Made by a program: the position numbers and the translations under genes | Assembly: GCA_900549225.1 (NCBI GenBank) | Contig: URNP01000037.1 | Coordinates: forward strand, 1-10,953 | Reading direction: 5' to 3' | DNA from: an uncultured Eubacteriales bacterium | GTDB taxonomy: Bacteria > Bacillota > Clostridia > Christensenellales > CAG-917 | Length of the DNA: 10,953 bases | Notes under the pieces: generated by a model | What the model was told of the DNA's origin: nothing | Database searches by the model: none | The model's input: only the letters and a program-made list of their open reading frames with translations | In this document: in pieces, positions 1-5,582 of the stretch | How positions within the stretch are numbered: position 1 is the stretch's first letter | Layout: each line of letters begins with the position of its first letter

Positions 1-127
1 AAGCGAACGAGGCGGATTGCGTTGCGCAAACGCCGAAGTCCAAACACGTGAGGAAAGGGGAAGTTGCATTTAAGTAATCACAACGCACTCTTTATATAAG
101 AGAAACTTAAACGATATCAAAACAAAT
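1..127 (+). other. Left-edge sequence, possible 3' end of an unidentified gene
   Basis: Two plus-strand frames are open from the window edge. One closes with TAA at 71-73, the other with TAA at 75-77 and ends in a Lys-rich tail (KHVRKGEVAFK). Neither gives a recognisable domain in under 25 residues, so whether a gene ends here cannot be decided. The GC-rich start contains a small inverted repeat, GCGTT (19-23) with AACGC (29-33). From about 74 the sequence becomes AT-rich and acts as the leader of the ATPase gene. TTGCAT at 64-69 and TATATA at 93-98 are promoter-like, but their 23-nt spacing is too long, so no promoter is called. Confidence 0.2.
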
Positions 128-2074
128 ATGAGCAAAATCAAACTATCAAGAAAAGAAAAAAAGAATCTCATTCGCATAAGCGTTGCGCTTGTTGCGTTTT
201 TCATAGTGCTGATCGTTGACAAAACGCTCGGACTTGCAGAGGCGGTTGGCGGTCAATACGGCTGGCTGTTGCCGTTCTTCCTCTATTTTGCCGTGTATAT
301 GGTCATCGGCTACGACGTACTGTTCAAAGCGGCGAGAGGAATCGTACACGGACAAGTGCTTGACGAGAACCTTCTTATGTGCGTCGCCTCTCTCGGTGCG
401 TTTGCCCTTGGCATCTACACGAGCGTTACGGGCAGGGCGCAAGAAGGGTTTGACGAAGGCTGTGCGGTGCTCTTGTTCTATCAGGTCGGCGAATTTTTCC
501 AAAGTTACGCTACGGGTAAATCGAGAAAATCTATATCCGCTCTCATGGATATTAGACCCGATTACGCCAACGTAAAGAGGGAAGACGACGTCGTTGAACA
601 AGTTGATCCGAGCGAAGTTAAAGTCGGCGACGTAATCGTGGTTTATCCCGGTGAGAAAGTGCCTCTCGACGGCATCGTCGTGAGCGGATCGACGACTCTT
701 GACACCAAAGCGTTGACGGGCGAGTCACTCCCGAGAGAACTTTCCGAGGGCGACGAGATTATCAGCGGTTGTGTCAATTTGACCTCGCAAATTGAGGTTC
801 AAGTGACAAAAGTATTCTATGATTCGACTGTTTCTAAAATACTTGACCTCGTTGAGAACGCTTCAAACAAAAAATCCAAAGCAGAAAACTTCATCACGAG
901 ATTTGCAAAATATTACACTCCGAGCGTAGTTGCGGCGGCCGTTTTGCTTGCCGTCATCGGCGGAGCAGTCACCAAAGATTGGTACACTTGGGTATATAGA
1001 GGATTGAGTTTCTTGGTCGTTTCTTGTCCTTGTGCGCTCGTTGTTTCCGTGCCCCTTTCCTTCTTTGCAGGCATCGGCGCGGCTTCGAGATTCGGTATTC
1101 TCATCAAGGGTAGCAACTATCTCGAACTCATGAGCAGAGCAAACACGTTCGTGTTCGACAAGACGGGCACGCTCACCAAGGGCAATTTTGCAGTGACCGA
1201 CGTTGCTCCTGCCGACAACAAGGACGAAATTCTTCGCCTTGCCGCCATTGCCGAAAACGATTCGAATCACCCCATAGCACGCTCGATCGTGGCTTGCTAC
1301 GGCGGTGAAATAGAGGGCGGCTACACGCTCACCAACATTGCAGGCTTCGGCGTTCTTGCCTCAAAAGGCAACGACGTCATCTATTGCGGCAACGAAAAAC
1401 TTATGAAATCTTACGATATTCCGTACGTCCAGCATAAGGGCGTAGGCACGGTCGTATACGTCGCTCACAATAACGAATTCGTAGGTTCGTTGCTCATCAG
1501 CGACGAAATCAAGGATGAATCGATCTCTGCCGTCGGTGAACTCAACAAAATGGGTTGCAAAACCGTTATGCTCACGGGCGATAACGAGGCAATTGCCTCC
1601 GACGTCGCAGGCAAAATAGGGCTTTCCGGCTACAAAGCCTCTTTGTTGCCGCAAAACAAGGTGGAAAACGTCGAGCAAATGCTCAAAGAGAAAAAGAAAA
1701 ACGACGTGCTTTGTTTCGTCGGCGACGGAATCAACGATGCGCCCGTGCTTATGCGCTCGGATATCGGCATCGCAATGGGCGGTGTAGGCAGCGATGCGGC
1801 AATCGAGGCAAGCGACGTCGTGCTTATGCAAGACGATTTGACGGGCATTTCCACCGCAAAGCGTATATCAAAAAAGACGATGCGAGTCGTCTACGAAAAC
1901 ATCGTGGGCTCTCTTGCCGTCAAACTTGCGATTATGGCGTTGTCCGCTTGCGGCGTGCTCGGTGCGTATTCCATGTGGATAGCGGTTGTCGGCGACGTAG
2001 GCGTTGCAATCGCCGCAATTCTCAACGCAATGCGTGTCAACCGTGGCTTCAAAACGCTTATCAAACAAAAGTAA
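128..2074 (+). CDS. Heavy-metal P1B-type ATPase (Zn2+/Cd2+/Pb2+ exporter type)
   Basis: Integral membrane pump of 648 residues that couples ATP hydrolysis to export of soft divalent metals. Visible in order: membrane segments near residues 14-34, 45-64 and 82-100; the actuator loop with TGES (197-200); the SCPC metal-site helix (299-302); the phosphorylation motif DKTGT with Asp344; the P1B signature HP (381-382); GDGIND (532-537); and C-terminal helices with Lys599 (VKLAI) and Asp623 (GDVG). The CPC plus Lys and Asp set is that of the P1B-2 Zn/Cd/Pb group, not of copper pumps. The N-terminal metal-binding (HMA, CxxC) domain common in this family is absent; only a basic tail precedes the first helix. 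ATG 128 is the first usable start after an in-frame stop at 71-73, and its ribosome site is weak (AGAG at 100-103, far upstream). No metalloregulator gene is adjacent. The family is certain, the exact metal is not. Confidence 0.95.
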   Translation: MSKIKLSRKEKKNLIRISVALVAFFIVLIVDKTLGLAEAVGGQYGWLLPFFLYFAVYMVIGYDVLFKAARGIVHGQVLDENLLMCVASLGAFALGIYTSVTGRAQEGFDEGCAVLLFYQVGEFFQSYATGKSRKSISALMDIRPDYANVKREDDVVEQVDPSEVKVGDVIVVYPGEKVPLDGIVVSGSTTLDTKALTGESLPRELSEGDEIISGCVNLTSQIEVQVTKVFYDSTVSKILDLVENASNKKSKAENFITRFAKYYTPSVVAAAVLLAVIGGAVTKDWYTWVYRGLSFLVVSCPCALVVSVPLSFFAGIGAASRFGILIKGSNYLELMSRANTFVFDKTGTLTKGNFAVTDVAPADNKDEILRLAAIAENDSNHPIARSIVACYGGEIEGGYTLTNIAGFGVLASKGNDVIYCGNEKLMKSYDIPYVQHKGVGTVVYVAHNNEFVGSLLISDEIKDESISAVGELNKMGCKTVMLTGDNEAIASDVAGKIGLSGYKASLLPQNKVENVEQMLKEKKKNDVLCFVGDGINDAPVLMRSDIGIAMGGVGSDAAIEASDVVLMQDDLTGISTAKRISKKTMRVVYENIVGSLAVKLAIMALSACGVLGAYSMWIAVVGDVGVAIAAILNAMRVNRGFKTLIKQK

Positions 2075-2180
2075 AACACCGTGTTAGATACTCAAAATTT
2101 TGCAATTTTGACTATTAACGCACACAAATACACAATCATCTTAAAAGTGTAAAACAGTCATAATTTTCCCCTATTTATAA

Positions 2181-2214
2181 GAAAAACGGATTTGCAATTT
2201 GCAGTCCGTTTTTC
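2181..2214 (+). terminator. Rho-independent terminator downstream of the P-type ATPase
   Basis: Perfect 10-bp stem GAAAAACGGA (2181-2190) with TCCGTTTTTC (2205-2214) around a 14-nt loop. The right arm contains a run of five T. It lies about 110 bp after the ATPase stop codon. The intervening AT-rich stretch shows no gene. Confidence 0.75.
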
Positions 2215-2297
2215 TATATCTCACCTTTGCTTTTTCTCGTTAAAACGGTTGTAATATCTTACGCCGCTTTGTGCATATGATAAAAGAGAGGTGAAGT

Positions 2298-2375
2298 ATG
2301 AATTTTATGGGCTTGATGCTTGCAATTCTCGGACTGTTCGGATTTATCGGCTTTTTCGGCGGCTTGTGGTTTTAG
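2298..2375 (+). CDS. Possible 25-residue hydrophobic membrane peptide
   Basis: Short frame ATG 2298 to TAG 2373-2375. It is preceded by a good ribosome binding site, AGAGAGGTG (2285-2293), four bases before the start. The product is almost entirely hydrophobic and long enough for one membrane span. It has a regular glycine ladder, Gly12-x2-Gly15-x2-Gly18-x2-Gly21 (GLFGFIGFFGGLWF), the pattern used by glycine-zipper helices to pack against each other or a partner. It stands alone between the ATPase terminator (2181-2214) and another terminator-like hairpin (2411-2441), as expected for a monocistronic small gene. No family is recognised and no clear promoter was found. The strong ribosome site plus the composition make it more than a random frame, but chance cannot be excluded at this length. 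Confidence 0.42.
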   Translation: MNFMGLMLAILGLFGFIGFFGGLWF

Positions 2376-2410
2376 TACAAAAAGTTTCGTTTAAAATGTT
2401 TATGAAAACG

Positions 2411-2441
2411 AAAAGAACATATCGTTACGATATGTTCTTTT
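2411..2441. terminator. Terminator-like perfect hairpin, possibly bidirectional
   Basis: A 14-bp perfect stem, AAAAGAACATATCG (2411-2424) with CGATATGTTCTTTT (2428-2441), around a TTA loop. T-rich tails occur on both strands. It could end transcription of the small peptide gene from the left and of any readthrough from the minus-strand tRNA region on the right. It sits just after the CCA end of the duplicated tRNA fragment, the same arrangement as the terminator beyond the intact tRNA. Confidence 0.65.
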
Positions 2442-2443
2442 GT

Positions 2444-2466
2444 TTTGGTACCCCCATAGGGAATCG
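2444..2466 (-). repeat. Direct repeat of the tRNA-Glu 3' end
   Basis: Twenty-three bases identical to 2659-2681, which holds the CCA end, acceptor 3' strand and part of the T arm of the intact tRNA-Glu. The copies are 215 bp apart in the same orientation. No tRNA body follows the left copy: the 76 nt needed on the minus strand do not fold as a tRNA. This is either a remnant of a second tRNA-Glu gene or an attachment-site-like duplication from integration at the tRNA. Confidence 0.7.
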
Positions 2467-2630
2467 CGCCGCTTGGCCTATGCAACTTACACGCACAACA
2501 CAGGCACGCATCCTTTTTGTTTTCGCACGACTTTTTGATAGGTCTGCGCTAGCACGCCGGGGCGGGCGCACAATTCACTGGATTGTGCGCTAGTCCGCCC
2601 GTTCGATTCCCTAAATTTGACTTGAAATAA
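2467..2630. other. Hairpin-rich segment between the two tRNA 3'-end copies
   Basis: No gene. Its main feature is a strong hairpin at 2560-2600: GGGCGG (2560-2565) plus GCGCACAAT (2566-2574) pair with ATTGTGCGC (2582-2590) plus CCGCCC (2595-2600), around loop TCACTGG with a TAGT bulge. TAGGGAATCG (2457-2466) is inverted at 2604-2613, so the whole segment could be closed by a 10-bp stem. GC content is higher than in the surrounding intergenic DNA. It could be a small structured RNA, the remains of an inserted element, or a repeat; the sequence alone does not decide. Confidence 0.4.
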
Positions 2631-2657
2631 AAAAACACATCGTAGAGATGTGTTTTT
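2631..2657 (-). terminator. Terminator of tRNA-Glu
   Basis: Stem AAAAACACATC (2631-2641) with GATGTGTTTTT (2647-2657), 11 perfect pairs, loop GTAGA. Read on the minus strand it starts four bases after the tRNA CCA and is followed by a T-rich tail (complement of 2624-2630). Confidence 0.8.
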
Positions 2658-2660
2658 ATT

Positions 2661-2736
2661 TGGTACCCCCATAGGGAATCGAACCCTAGTTTCCGCCGTG
2701 AGAGGGCGACGTCTTGAACCGCTTGACCATGAGGGC
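2661..2736 (-). tRNA. tRNA-Glu (anticodon CTC, encoded CCA)
   Basis: On the minus strand the 76 nt fold as a complete cloverleaf. The acceptor stem is GCCCTCA with TGGGGGT, including G1-U72 and U5-G68 wobbles. The D stem is GTC/GAC, and the anticodon arm is TCGCC-CTCTCAC-GGCGG with CTC at 2700-2702. The variable loop has 4 nt and the T arm is TAGGG-TTCGATT-CCCTA. Discriminator A and genomic CCA follow (2661-2664). CTC reads GAG. The gene has its own promoter (2756-2784) and terminator (2631-2657) and is transcribed alone. The G1-U72 end pair is unusual for tRNA-Glu. Confidence 0.93.
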
Positions 2737-2755
2737 AAATCGATATTGCTTTGTG

Positions 2756-2784
2756 ATAATAGCATAAATCACGCCCTTACGCAA
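2756..2784 (-). promoter_or_regulatory. Promoter of tRNA-Glu
   Basis: Minus-strand TTGCGT (-35, complement of 2779-2784) and TATTAT (-10, complement of 2756-2761) are separated by exactly 17 bases. The -10 is preceded by an extended TGC. Transcription would begin around 2749, about 13 nt before the mature tRNA 5' end. Confidence 0.75.
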
Positions 2785-2889
2785 GCAAAAATCAATATGT
2801 TTTGTCAAAAAATCGATAGCAAGGTCTTGTTTGGCATATATTTTTCAAAAAACTTGTCTATTTTTGATAAAAAAATACCAAATAGCATA

Positions 2890-2918
2890 TTGATTTTTAT
2901 TTAGTTATATTATAAAAT
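2890..2918 (+). promoter_or_regulatory. Probable promoter of the flavin oxidoreductase gene
   Basis: TTGATT (2890-2895) and TAAAAT (2913-2918) with 17-bp spacing, in a very AT-rich stretch 30 bp before the start codon. Overlapping alternatives (TATATT 2906-2911, TATAAA 2911-2916) exist, so the exact -10 is uncertain. Confidence 0.45.
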
Positions 2919-2949
2919 ACATTTGTATTAAATATTTAAGGAGAAAGTT

Positions 2950-5004
2950 ATGGATCCCAAATATCAAAGTTTGTTTACACCTTGGAAGATAGGCAAATGT
3001 GAAATTAAAAACCGCATCGTGCTCACTTCTATGGGCGGAACTTCCATTTTCGGATGGATGGAGCCGCATCACTTTGACAAAGAAGCCGCAAATTTCTTGC
3101 TTGACAGAGCAAAGAACAACGTCGGCTTGATTTTGCCGGGTATCGCACCGATCAGAAACGTTATAGGCGGCAACTGGCTTTACAAGAGCAAAAGTTCCTT
3201 CAGACACCTCAAACCGTTTATGGAAGAACTCCACAAAACGGGTGCAAAAATGTTCGTTCAATTGACCGCAGGTTTCGGACGTTCTTTCGCAATCAGCGGA
3301 ATGATGGAAATGCTTGCCACCAACAAGGTTCTCGGCGCAATCGCAAAACCGTTCATCAACATCGATCAACTCACGATGAGCGCGAGCCCCAACCCGAACC
3401 GTTGGAGTGACAAAGTGCCATCCAGAGCGATGACGATCGACGAGATTCACGAGTTTATCAAAGCGTTCGGCAAGACTGCAAAAATGTGCAAAGACGCAGG
3501 CGTAGACGGCGTTGAAATTCACGCGGTACACGAAGGTTACTTGCTTGACCAGTTCACGATGAAGTACACCAATCAACGTACGGACGAATATGGCGGATCC
3601 ATTGAAAACAGATATCGTTTCCCGATCGAAATCGTCAAAGAAATCAAGAAAGTTTGCGGTGAAGACTATCCCGTATCCTTGAGATACTCCGTCGTATCCA
3701 AAACCAAAGGCTTCCGCCAAGGCGCACTTCCGGGTGAGGACTACGTTGAAGTCGGTCGCGATATGGAAGAGAGCAAGATTGCTGCAAAGATGCTCCAAGA
3801 CGCAGGCTACGATATGCTCAACTCCGACAACGGCACGTACGACGCGTGGTACTGGGCGCATCCGCCGGTATATATGCCTCAAAACTGCAACCTCGCCGAT
3901 TGTGAAGAACTCAAAAAAGCAGTCGATATCCCCGTGGTTTGCGCAGGTCGTATGACTCCCGAAGCCGGCGCGCAAGCGATAGCCGAAGGCAAGATCGACG
4001 GTATGGGCGTTGCACGTCAATTCTTGACCGATCCCGAGTGGGTGACCAAACTCATGCAAGGCAGAGAAGACGACATTATGCCGTGCATTTGCTGCCACAA
4101 CGCATGCTTCAATATGGCGCACTACAACGGCGTTGCAAACGATCAGGATTTGTCCGACACTGCAGGTATGGCGCGTTGCGCACTCAATCCGCACACGATG
4201 CAATCCAAGAAATACAAGATCGTTCCCGCAACCAGATCCAAAAAGATCGCGGTTATCGGCGGTGGTATCGGCGGTATGGAAGTTGCAAGAGTCGCAACTT
4301 TGCGCGGACACAAAGTCACCATTTACGAGAAATCCAACGACCTCGGCGGCATTTTCGTTGCGGCAGCAGCGCCTTCCTTCAAGGAAAAGGACAAGGAACT
4401 CATCGAGTGGTACAAAAAACAAATCAAAGATTTGGGCATCGAAGTGAAGTACGGCGTCAAAGTTGACGACGTCAGCAAACTCGGCGCAGACGAAGTCGTC
4501 GTTGCAACCGGTGCGGTGGCAAGACGCTTCAAAGTCCCCGGAGTCGAAAAGACGATCGAGGCTTGTGACTTCTTGCTCGGCAACAAAGAAGTTGGCGACA
4601 ACGTCGTTATCATCGGCGGTGGCTTGACCGGTTGCGAAATCGCATACGAATTGCAACTCAGAGGCAAACATCCCACCATCGTTGAGATGAAGAACGACCT
4701 CATCGCAGTCAAGGGCGTCTGCCTTGCCAACTCCTCGTATTTGAGAGAGTATTTTGCACTCCACAAAGTGCCCGTGCATCTTGAAACCAAACTCGTCGCA
4801 GTCACCGACAACGGCGTCAAAGTTCAAGGCAAAGACGGCAAAGAGTTTGAAATTGCGGCAGATTCCGTCATTATGTCCGTCGGATACAGACCCGCACCCG
4901 TTGCGGAAGAGAGCAAACACGTCCACGTCGTCGGCGACAGTGCAAAAGTCGGAAACCTTCGCACTGTAATATGGGGTGCTTGGGACGTCGCCATGAAACT
5001 TTAA
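2950..5004 (+). CDS. Old Yellow Enzyme-type NAD(P)H:flavin oxidoreductase with 4Fe-4S cluster (2-enoate/2,4-dienoyl-CoA reductase family)
   Basis: Cytoplasmic enzyme of 684 residues that passes electrons from NAD(P)H through FAD and a 4Fe-4S cluster to FMN and reduces activated C=C bonds. Residues 1-370 form the FMN-binding barrel, with the family signature VEIHAVHEGYLLDQF (His191, His194, Tyr197) and TDEYGGSIENR (211-221). Cluster cysteines are C379, C382, C386 and C410. An FAD-type dinucleotide fold starts at 433 (IGGGIGG), an NAD(P) fold at 552 (IIGGGLTG), and the closing FAD motif VVGDS is at 660-664. The spacing from the third to the fourth cysteine is 23, roughly double that usual for 2,4-dienoyl-CoA reductase, and an extra Cys381 lies inside the cluster motif. 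Start: AAGGAG (2938-2943) six bases before ATG. It appears monocistronic, ending in hairpin copy 1. Relatives include 2-enoate, cinnamate and bile-acid (BaiCD/BaiH) reductases; the substrate cannot be told. Confidence 0.92.
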   Translation: MDPKYQSLFTPWKIGKCEIKNRIVLTSMGGTSIFGWMEPHHFDKEAANFLLDRAKNNVGLILPGIAPIRNVIGGNWLYKSKSSFRHLKPFMEELHKTGAKMFVQLTAGFGRSFAISGMMEMLATNKVLGAIAKPFINIDQLTMSASPNPNRWSDKVPSRAMTIDEIHEFIKAFGKTAKMCKDAGVDGVEIHAVHEGYLLDQFTMKYTNQRTDEYGGSIENRYRFPIEIVKEIKKVCGEDYPVSLRYSVVSKTKGFRQGALPGEDYVEVGRDMEESKIAAKMLQDAGYDMLNSDNGTYDAWYWAHPPVYMPQNCNLADCEELKKAVDIPVVCAGRMTPEAGAQAIAEGKIDGMGVARQFLTDPEWVTKLMQGREDDIMPCICCHNACFNMAHYNGVANDQDLSDTAGMARCALNPHTMQSKKYKIVPATRSKKIAVIGGGIGGMEVARVATLRGHKVTIYEKSNDLGGIFVAAAAPSFKEKDKELIEWYKKQIKDLGIEVKYGVKVDDVSKLGADEVVVATGAVARRFKVPGVEKTIEACDFLLGNKEVGDNVVIIGGGLTGCEIAYELQLRGKHPTIVEMKNDLIAVKGVCLANSSYLREYFALHKVPVHLETKLVAVTDNGVKVQGKDGKEFEIAADSVIMSVGYRPAPVAEESKHVHVVGDSAKVGNLRTVIWGAWDVAMKL

Positions 5005-5127
5005 GCGCGCTATTTGGCGTGATACTTCGTCAGGCACATCTTGCCTCAAAACCGTGTACGTCTATGTACACTGGGTTTTGATTCAAGATGTGCCTTTCTT
5101 GTCTGACGCTCAAATATCGCGCTTAAA
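5000..5127. repeat. Gene-terminal long hairpin repeat, copy 1
   Basis: A 128-nt imperfect inverted repeat starting inside the oxidoreductase stop region. The basal stem TTTAAGCGCG (5000-5009) with CGCGCTTAAA (5118-5127) includes the stop codon 5002-5004. Next come TATTTG (5011-5016) with CAAATA (5111-5116), an asymmetric internal loop, GGCACATCTTG (5033-5043) with CAAGATGTGCC (5084-5094), CAAAACC (5047-5053) with GGTTTTG (5074-5080), and apex GTGTAC (5054-5059) with GTACAC (5066-5071). It shares the fold and core sequence of copies 2 and 3 but differs by paired changes. There is no downstream T run, so it is not a classic terminator. Confidence 0.9.
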
Positions 5128-5208
5128 ACCTTTTACTCGTTAAATCGTCCGTCAACTCATTTACGCTCAGAAAATTAGGGTTGCCGTTCGGACGGCTCTT
5201 TCTCGTTC

Positions 5209-5271
5209 TTCATCTAAATATTGCGCTTTACGAATATGAGGGATATATTTGGGTTTCGGTTCAAACCGTGC
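5209..5271 (+). repeat. 63-bp direct repeat, left copy
   Basis: Identical to 5347-5409 except for one base (CGA here, CAA there, at 5231-5233). The unit joins the terminal right-arm segment of the hairpin repeat (TTCATCTAAATATTGCGCTT) to a GGGTTTCGGTTCAA right-arm start through a short ATATGAGGGATATAT linker. It therefore spans the junction of two right-arm fragments. Confidence 0.9.
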
Positions 5272-5346
5272 CTTTCTCGTTCTTTATCCGTTTGGCAATT
5301 TAGATTGCGGTTTCATTGATTTTTTATTTACGGCACTTTCTTGTTT

Positions 5347-5409
5347 TTCATCTAAATATTGCGCTTTACAAATATGAGGGATATATTTGGGTTTCGGTTC
5401 AAACCGTGC
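5347..5409 (+). repeat. 63-bp direct repeat, right copy
   Basis: Second copy, 138 bp downstream of the first and 62/63 identical. The near identity shows a recent local duplication, more recent than the decay that separated the fragments from the full-length hairpins. Confidence 0.9.
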
Positions 5410-5453
5410 TTTTTATATAGCGGTTATATCTATTTTTTGATATGGAATATTCC

Positions 5454-5491
5454 GCAATTATTAATTATTCATTATGAATTATTAATTAAAA
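5454..5491. repeat. 38-bp AT-rich dispersed repeat, copy 1
   Basis: Matches 7057-7094 at 36 of 38 positions; the differences are the two central bases GA versus TC. The core is a near palindrome (TTAATTATTCATTATGAA and onward to TTAATTAA). It follows the GGAATATTCC palindrome and precedes the aminopeptidase promoter. Function unknown. Confidence 0.85.
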
Positions 5492-5524
5492 CGCCCCTCG
5501 TATAATCATTTTACAACGGTTTAG

Positions 5525-5552
5525 TTGCCATTCTTGCAGTATATGTTACAAT
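5525..5552 (+). promoter_or_regulatory. Probable promoter of the aminopeptidase gene
   Basis: TTGCCA (5525-5530) and TACAAT (5547-5552), spacing 16. It lies 30 bp before the start codon, downstream of all the repeats. Confidence 0.55.
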
Positions 5553-5582
5553 ATTATCAGCAAATATTTAGGAGTCATTGTT

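Larger units (their letters stand above)
5128..5453. repeat. Intergenic tract with four right-arm fragments of the hairpin repeat
   Basis: No gene. Pieces matching the right half of the hairpin repeat lie at about 5193-5230, 5249-5288, 5331-5369 and 5388-5414, recognised by GGGTTTCGGTTCAA, CCGTGCCTTTCTCGTTCTT and TTCATCTAAATATTGCGCTT. No matching left arms are found. A small hairpin, GCCGT/ACGGC with loop TCGG (5183-5196), precedes the first fragment. A palindrome, GGAATATTCC (5444-5453), closes the tract. The pattern suggests several decayed or truncated copies of the same element stacked behind copy 1. Confidence 0.75.

Noticed and set aside
2457..2613. Integron attC site or tmRNA end
   Set aside because: The required core sites (RYYYAAC/GTTRRRY) and tmRNA 5' and tag sequences are not present; only a T-arm-like GTTCGATTCCC is seen.
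2487..2765. Minus-strand 92-codon frame across the tRNA-Glu gene
   Set aside because: It reads through a complete tRNA, its promoter and its terminator, and has no domain.
2905..5049. 714-codon open frame on the minus strand opposite the oxidoreductase
   Set aside because: It mirrors the codon structure of a clear plus-strand enzyme with intact motifs, gives a Cys/His/Phe-rich product with no domain, and starts inside the hairpin repeat. It is an antisense shadow.
5000..5127. Ordinary rho-independent terminator after the oxidoreductase
   Set aside because: The hairpin is far too long, has large conserved internal loops and is not followed by a T run, unlike the simple terminators elsewhere in the window.
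5193..5414. CRISPR array
   Set aside because: Repeats are irregular in length and spacing, derive from the hairpin element, and no unique spacers of constant size exist.
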